A stretch of 64,000 bases of DNA from Faucicola sp902506215 (GTDB lineage Bacteria; Pseudomonadota; Gammaproteobacteria; Pseudomonadales; Moraxellaceae): positions 1,550,001-1,614,000 of the forward strand of contig CP069437.1 of NCBI GenBank assembly GCA_016888885.1. Reading direction: 5' to 3'. Numbering within the stretch: position 1 is the first letter of the stretch; each line of letters starts with the position of its first letter. A program made the position numbers and the translations under genes. Below are positions 61,587 to 64,000 of the stretch, in pieces. Under the pieces are notes generated by a model that had not been told where the DNA came from, searched no databases, and worked only from the letters and a program-made list of their open reading frames with translations.

Positions 61587-62252
61587 ATGTCTGCTGATTT
61601 ATTGACTGACCCGCGTGTCGAAGCCCATCCGTTTGGTAACTTCTTTTTTGCTGATACCAAAGTCTTGATGATGGGTACCATGCCGCCCACACCTGATAAA
61701 TGGTGTATGGCATTTCATTACCCCAACTTTTATAATGATATGTGGCGTGTCATGGGCAAGGTGTTTTTTGATGATATCGATTATTTTCGAGTCGGTGACG
61801 AAAAACGCTTTGATGCCGAAAAAATTAAAGCATTTTTACAGGCTTATAAAATCGGTGAATGTCCCTCAGTCACTCACGTCATCCGCGAAAAAGGCAATGC
61901 GGCTGATGAACATTTAACCGTGGTGGCTACAGTTGATTTGGGTAAAGTTTTGGCACAGCTTGAGCAGGTCAGGTGGATTTATACCACCGGTGGCAAGGCC
62001 ACAGAAGTGCTGATAGCGCTGGTGAACCAAAGTATTAGCGATCCCGCGTCACCCTATTTTGATCCCAGTCAAACACTCTATAAACTACCAAAAACCAATC
62101 AGTTTCTTGAAGTTAACGCTTTTGGGCGAGCATTTGGTATTTATCGGTTGCCATCGACCTCGCGCGCTTACCCGCAAAGCTTGGAGAAAAAAGTAGCCGC
62201 TTATCGGGCGTTTTTTACTTTGGCAGGGATATTGCCCGCAAGCGGCAGTTAG
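61587..62252 (+). CDS. Uracil-DNA glycosylase superfamily protein
   Basis: The 221-residue protein has MMGTMPPTPDKWCMAFHYPN and NDMWRVMGKVFFDDIDYF near the N-terminus, and YTTGGKATEVL plus RLPSTSRAYPQSLEKKVAAY near the C-terminus. These fit the uracil-DNA glycosylase-like fold (compare the P-x-x-x-S-R/A-x C-terminal motif). Exact substrate specificity is not clear. It is spaced one base from lptG. Its stop codon lies in a 16-bp repeat array that extends downstream. Confidence 0.8.
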   Translation: MSADLLTDPRVEAHPFGNFFFADTKVLMMGTMPPTPDKWCMAFHYPNFYNDMWRVMGKVFFDDIDYFRVGDEKRFDAEKIKAFLQAYKIGECPSVTHVIREKGNAADEHLTVVATVDLGKVLAQLEQVRWIYTTGGKATEVLIALVNQSISDPASPYFDPSQTLYKLPKTNQFLEVNAFGRAFGIYRLPSTSRAYPQSLEKKVAAYRAFFTLAGILPASGS

Positions 62253-62290
62253 CATAATCGACAGTTAGCACAATCAGCAGTTAGCAAATG
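62243..62290. repeat. 16-bp direct-repeat array at the end of the glycosylase gene
   Basis: Three units, CGGCAGTTAGCATAAT, CGACAGTTAGCACAAT and CAGCAGTTAGCAAATG, lie end to end. The TAG stop is inside the first unit. Confidence 0.85.
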
Positions 62291-62442
62291 ATAAGCAAGC
62301 TGCCATGACACAATTGATATAGTCACTGTGCTTGCCCTATTTTATACTCTTGCCTAAGACTGATAATCAATGCTGACAGTCAATGCTTACAATCATCATT
62401 TCAAAACACATCGTATAAAAATCAAGGCATGGGAGCCGATGC

Positions 62443-63264
62443 ATGTCCAACCCCGCACCATCAATCTTGCTTGTCATCGCAATTATCAGCATGATTGGTT
62501 GTGAGCAATCTGATTCTCAGCAGCCAGCACCCCCTACCGCTGCCGCCGTGAGCGCGCCCCAAGAATTTGATGATAAACCATTGCCCCAAGTATTAGACAC
62601 ACAAGCAATCAATAAAAACATGCTTACCGTCAGTCAACTGGCGCAAGGTTATGTGATGCCTGACTCAAGTACCATCAATGACTATCAAGAAGCGTATTTT
62701 ACTGTTATCAAGCAGCCAAGCATCGATGCGGCTGCAGCGAGTGACCCAAACGCCCTCAATCAATTTGACTATATACCTATCTCGCCTGATATGATTTTTG
62801 TCAAAACTATGCTGAGTCATTTTGATGAAACCATCGCGCTTGCAAGTATTGAGCAGCGATACGGCAAAAACCCTGAGTTGCTAGGTTTAGCCCGAGACAT
62901 TATTAGCTCACGCCAAAATGAATCACAAATATTACAGAATTGGCTTGCCATGCAACTGATTCAAAACACCGCGGACCCTAATCAGCCGATGGCAGATAGT
63001 GTGGCAGCCCAGCAAGAAATCGATAGCATTATCGATGATATGCAGCAAGAAATGGTGGACACGGTCATGACTAAAAACGCCGACCAAGCATTTGCCCAAA
63101 CCGTGCTGATTCATCATAAAGGCGCGATTGCGTTCTCACAAGTGGTTGCCAAATATGGTAACGATGACAAAGTGCGTAGCCTTACCAATACCCTAATCGA
63201 TACCCAACAAGCCGAAATTCAACTTCTACAAAATTGGCTCCGTAACCACGGTTATACCCAATAA
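62443..63264 (+). CDS. Lipoprotein with two DUF305 domains
   Basis: The 273-residue protein has a lipoprotein signal ending in SMIGC (Cys20). It then has a disordered linker and two four-helix DUF305-type units: MLSHFDETIALASIEQRYGK with QNESQILQNWL, and VLIHHKGAIAFSQVVAKYG with QQAEIQLLQNWL. The second has the conserved HH-x-GAI motif. In the first only one His is kept. DUF305 proteins resemble ferritin-like helical bundles. Metal binding is possible but not shown. Confidence 0.87.
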   Translation: MSNPAPSILLVIAIISMIGCEQSDSQQPAPPTAAAVSAPQEFDDKPLPQVLDTQAINKNMLTVSQLAQGYVMPDSSTINDYQEAYFTVIKQPSIDAAAASDPNALNQFDYIPISPDMIFVKTMLSHFDETIALASIEQRYGKNPELLGLARDIISSRQNESQILQNWLAMQLIQNTADPNQPMADSVAAQQEIDSIIDDMQQEMVDTVMTKNADQAFAQTVLIHHKGAIAFSQVVAKYGNDDKVRSLTNTLIDTQQAEIQLLQNWLRNHGYTQ

Positions 63265-63282
63265 TCGTTTGCTGTAGCAAAT

Positions 63283-63322
63283 AAAAAGGGCGGATTATCA
63301 CACTATAACCCGCCCTTTTTTT
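63283..63322. terminator. Bidirectional terminator after the DUF305 gene
   Basis: AAAAAGGGCGG pairs with CCGCCCTTTTT across an 18-base loop. It separates this gene from the convergent cbpM. Confidence 0.85.
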
Positions 63323-63366
63323 AAGATTAAATTCACCCAAATTGATGTTGACTAACTTGATGTTTG

Positions 63367-63693
63367 TTAGCTGTCATCCACATCATGAATCATTCGCGTG
63401 AGCATGATTTGCCGCTGTAACTGCCGAAGCGGTCTTAGCTCGTCAAGCAGCGATAGTATCAAGCCAATCGCTTGCGGACTGGCATCAAAATCACGGCGTA
63501 GGCGTGAGGCAAGGCGCACTGTGGTCAATTGTGTGCTATTAAAATAGGGTTGGCTGTCGATAGCAGGCGTTTCAGCATAAATAATATCTTCATCCATCAG
63601 CGCTAATATCCAGCTTTTATCCCAACTACTCGCCATAATCAAATCATCTAAGGTTAACCGTAATGATAAATCCGTATGGGTGGTTTGAGCCAT
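63367..63693 (-). CDS. cbpM: CbpM-like chaperone modulator
   Basis: The 108-residue protein matches the CbpM/DnaJ-modulator pattern, with an N-terminal LTLDDLIMAS, a central FNSTQLTTVRLASRLRRDFD and IGLILSLLDELRPLRQLQRQ. CbpM inhibits the DnaJ-like co-chaperone CbpA. It lies 95 bases downstream of cbpA on the same strand, as in other proteobacteria. Confidence 0.86.
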   Translation of the reverse strand: MAQTTHTDLSLRLTLDDLIMASSWDKSWILALMDEDIIYAETPAIDSQPYFNSTQLTTVRLASRLRRDFDASPQAIGLILSLLDELRPLRQLQRQIMLTRMIHDVDDS

Positions 63694-63788
63694 GTTACAC
63701 TCCTGTTGTGTCTCTATAGTTATGTTTGTTGCCTGTTTGTCATTTTTTTTATTGTACTGCCTATTTTTTTTGCTTAGTTATCAATAGA

Positions 63789-64000
63789 TTAGCGCTTTGG
63801 GACAAACGAGGGAAATGCCGATTTGAACGCTTCATACGCTTGGATATCTGCGTCTGTATTAATTTTTGGCAACACGATATTTAAACTTAAATACAAATCA
63901 CCGGGTTCTTTGGCTGGGATACCTTTACCTTTAAGGCGCAGATTGGTGCCGGTGCGGCTATTTTTTGGGACATTGACATTGACCTTGCCAGCAGGCGTAT
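63789..64000 (-). CDS. cbpA: DnaJ-like co-chaperone CbpA (C-terminal part)
   Basis: The minus strand reads the end of a DnaJ C-terminal domain: VNVNVPKNSRTGTNLRLKGK, GIPAKEPGDLYLSL and the stop at 63789. The N-terminal J domain lies beyond the right edge. The neighbouring cbpM supports CbpA rather than DnaJ. Confidence 0.9.
   Translation of the reverse strand, partial: TPAGKVNVNVPKNSRTGTNLRLKGKGIPAKEPGDLYLSLNIVLPKINTDADIQAYEAFKSAFPSFVPKR

Noticed and set aside
1..64000. tRNA, rRNA and CRISPR loci
   Set aside because: No tRNA-like T-loop or acceptor patterns, rRNA sequence or spaced identical repeats were noticed. The direct-repeat arrays found have no unique spacers. A covariance-model scan could still find a missed RNA.

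Overview
The window looks like a chromosomal segment of a gammaproteobacterium of the family Moraxellaceae, most likely a Moraxella (M. osloensis-like) or a close relative of Psychrobacter/Acinetobacter. The reasons are the dat/ddc diaminopropane genes, whose protein sequence is strongly Acinetobacter-like, the moderate GC with AT-rich spacers, and the gene pairs argS-SPOR, holC-pepA//lptFG and cmoAB. The species call is inference. No rRNA, tRNA or CRISPR array was found.

Layout. 1-379: 5' part of a molybdenum-hydroxylase 2Fe-2S subunit. 1.2-4.9 kb: dat and ddc (1,3-diaminopropane synthesis) with a small RelA/SpoT-like gene between them, facing sdaA. 6.4-12.5 kb: a minus-strand operon for a tripartite exporter (TolC-like, HlyD-like, two ABC-2 permeases) with no visible ATPase gene. 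12.6-13.6 kb: an IS982-family insertion sequence. 14.1-22.2 kb: rarA, a membrane-tethered BLUF photoreceptor, ribB with a degenerate GTP-cyclohydrolase domain, two acyl-CoA thioesterases, plsB. 22.3-29.7 kb: a SPOR protein, argS, a DUF2788-like protein, cmoB/cmoA, msrA, a lytic transglycosylase. 29.9-38.5 kb: small acidic protein, DUF4062-like protein, murI, DUF1285 protein, ETF-ubiquinone oxidoreductase, a 59-residue HMA-like protein, recG.

38.8-40.3 kb is an island-like block: a VapBC toxin-antitoxin pair with a perfect palindromic operator candidate and a patatin-like lipoprotein gene starting 3 nt after vapC. argA follows. At 42.9-45.5 kb there are tandem FKBP prolyl isomerase genes. One is intact. 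The other is split by an IS5-family element with a clean TTA duplication, and removing the element restores the reading frame exactly. 46-54 kb: a mechanosensitive-channel-type protein, a lysophospholipid acyltransferase, a YnfA protein, parE, barstar and GNAT genes placed between parE and yqiA, a DUF1289 protein, a YbhN-type membrane protein and a DUF1328 protein. 55-64 kb: a Lys/Thr-rich secreted protein, sstT, holC-pepA, lptF-lptG with a uracil-DNA-glycosylase-like gene, a DUF305 lipoprotein and cbpM-cbpA (cut by the window end).

The least expected structure is not a gene. Many spacers are filled with short, degenerate direct-repeat arrays of 13-16 bp period (about 550, 13600, 13940, 15370, 29745, 31450, 59141 and 62243), often starting at or inside the stop codon of the upstream gene. 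Within the exporter genes similar arrays have a 12-bp period, so the frame is kept. One array forms the 3' ends of two convergent genes, rarA and the BLUF gene. This looks like one recurring process of short tandem duplication shaping spacers and protein linkers.
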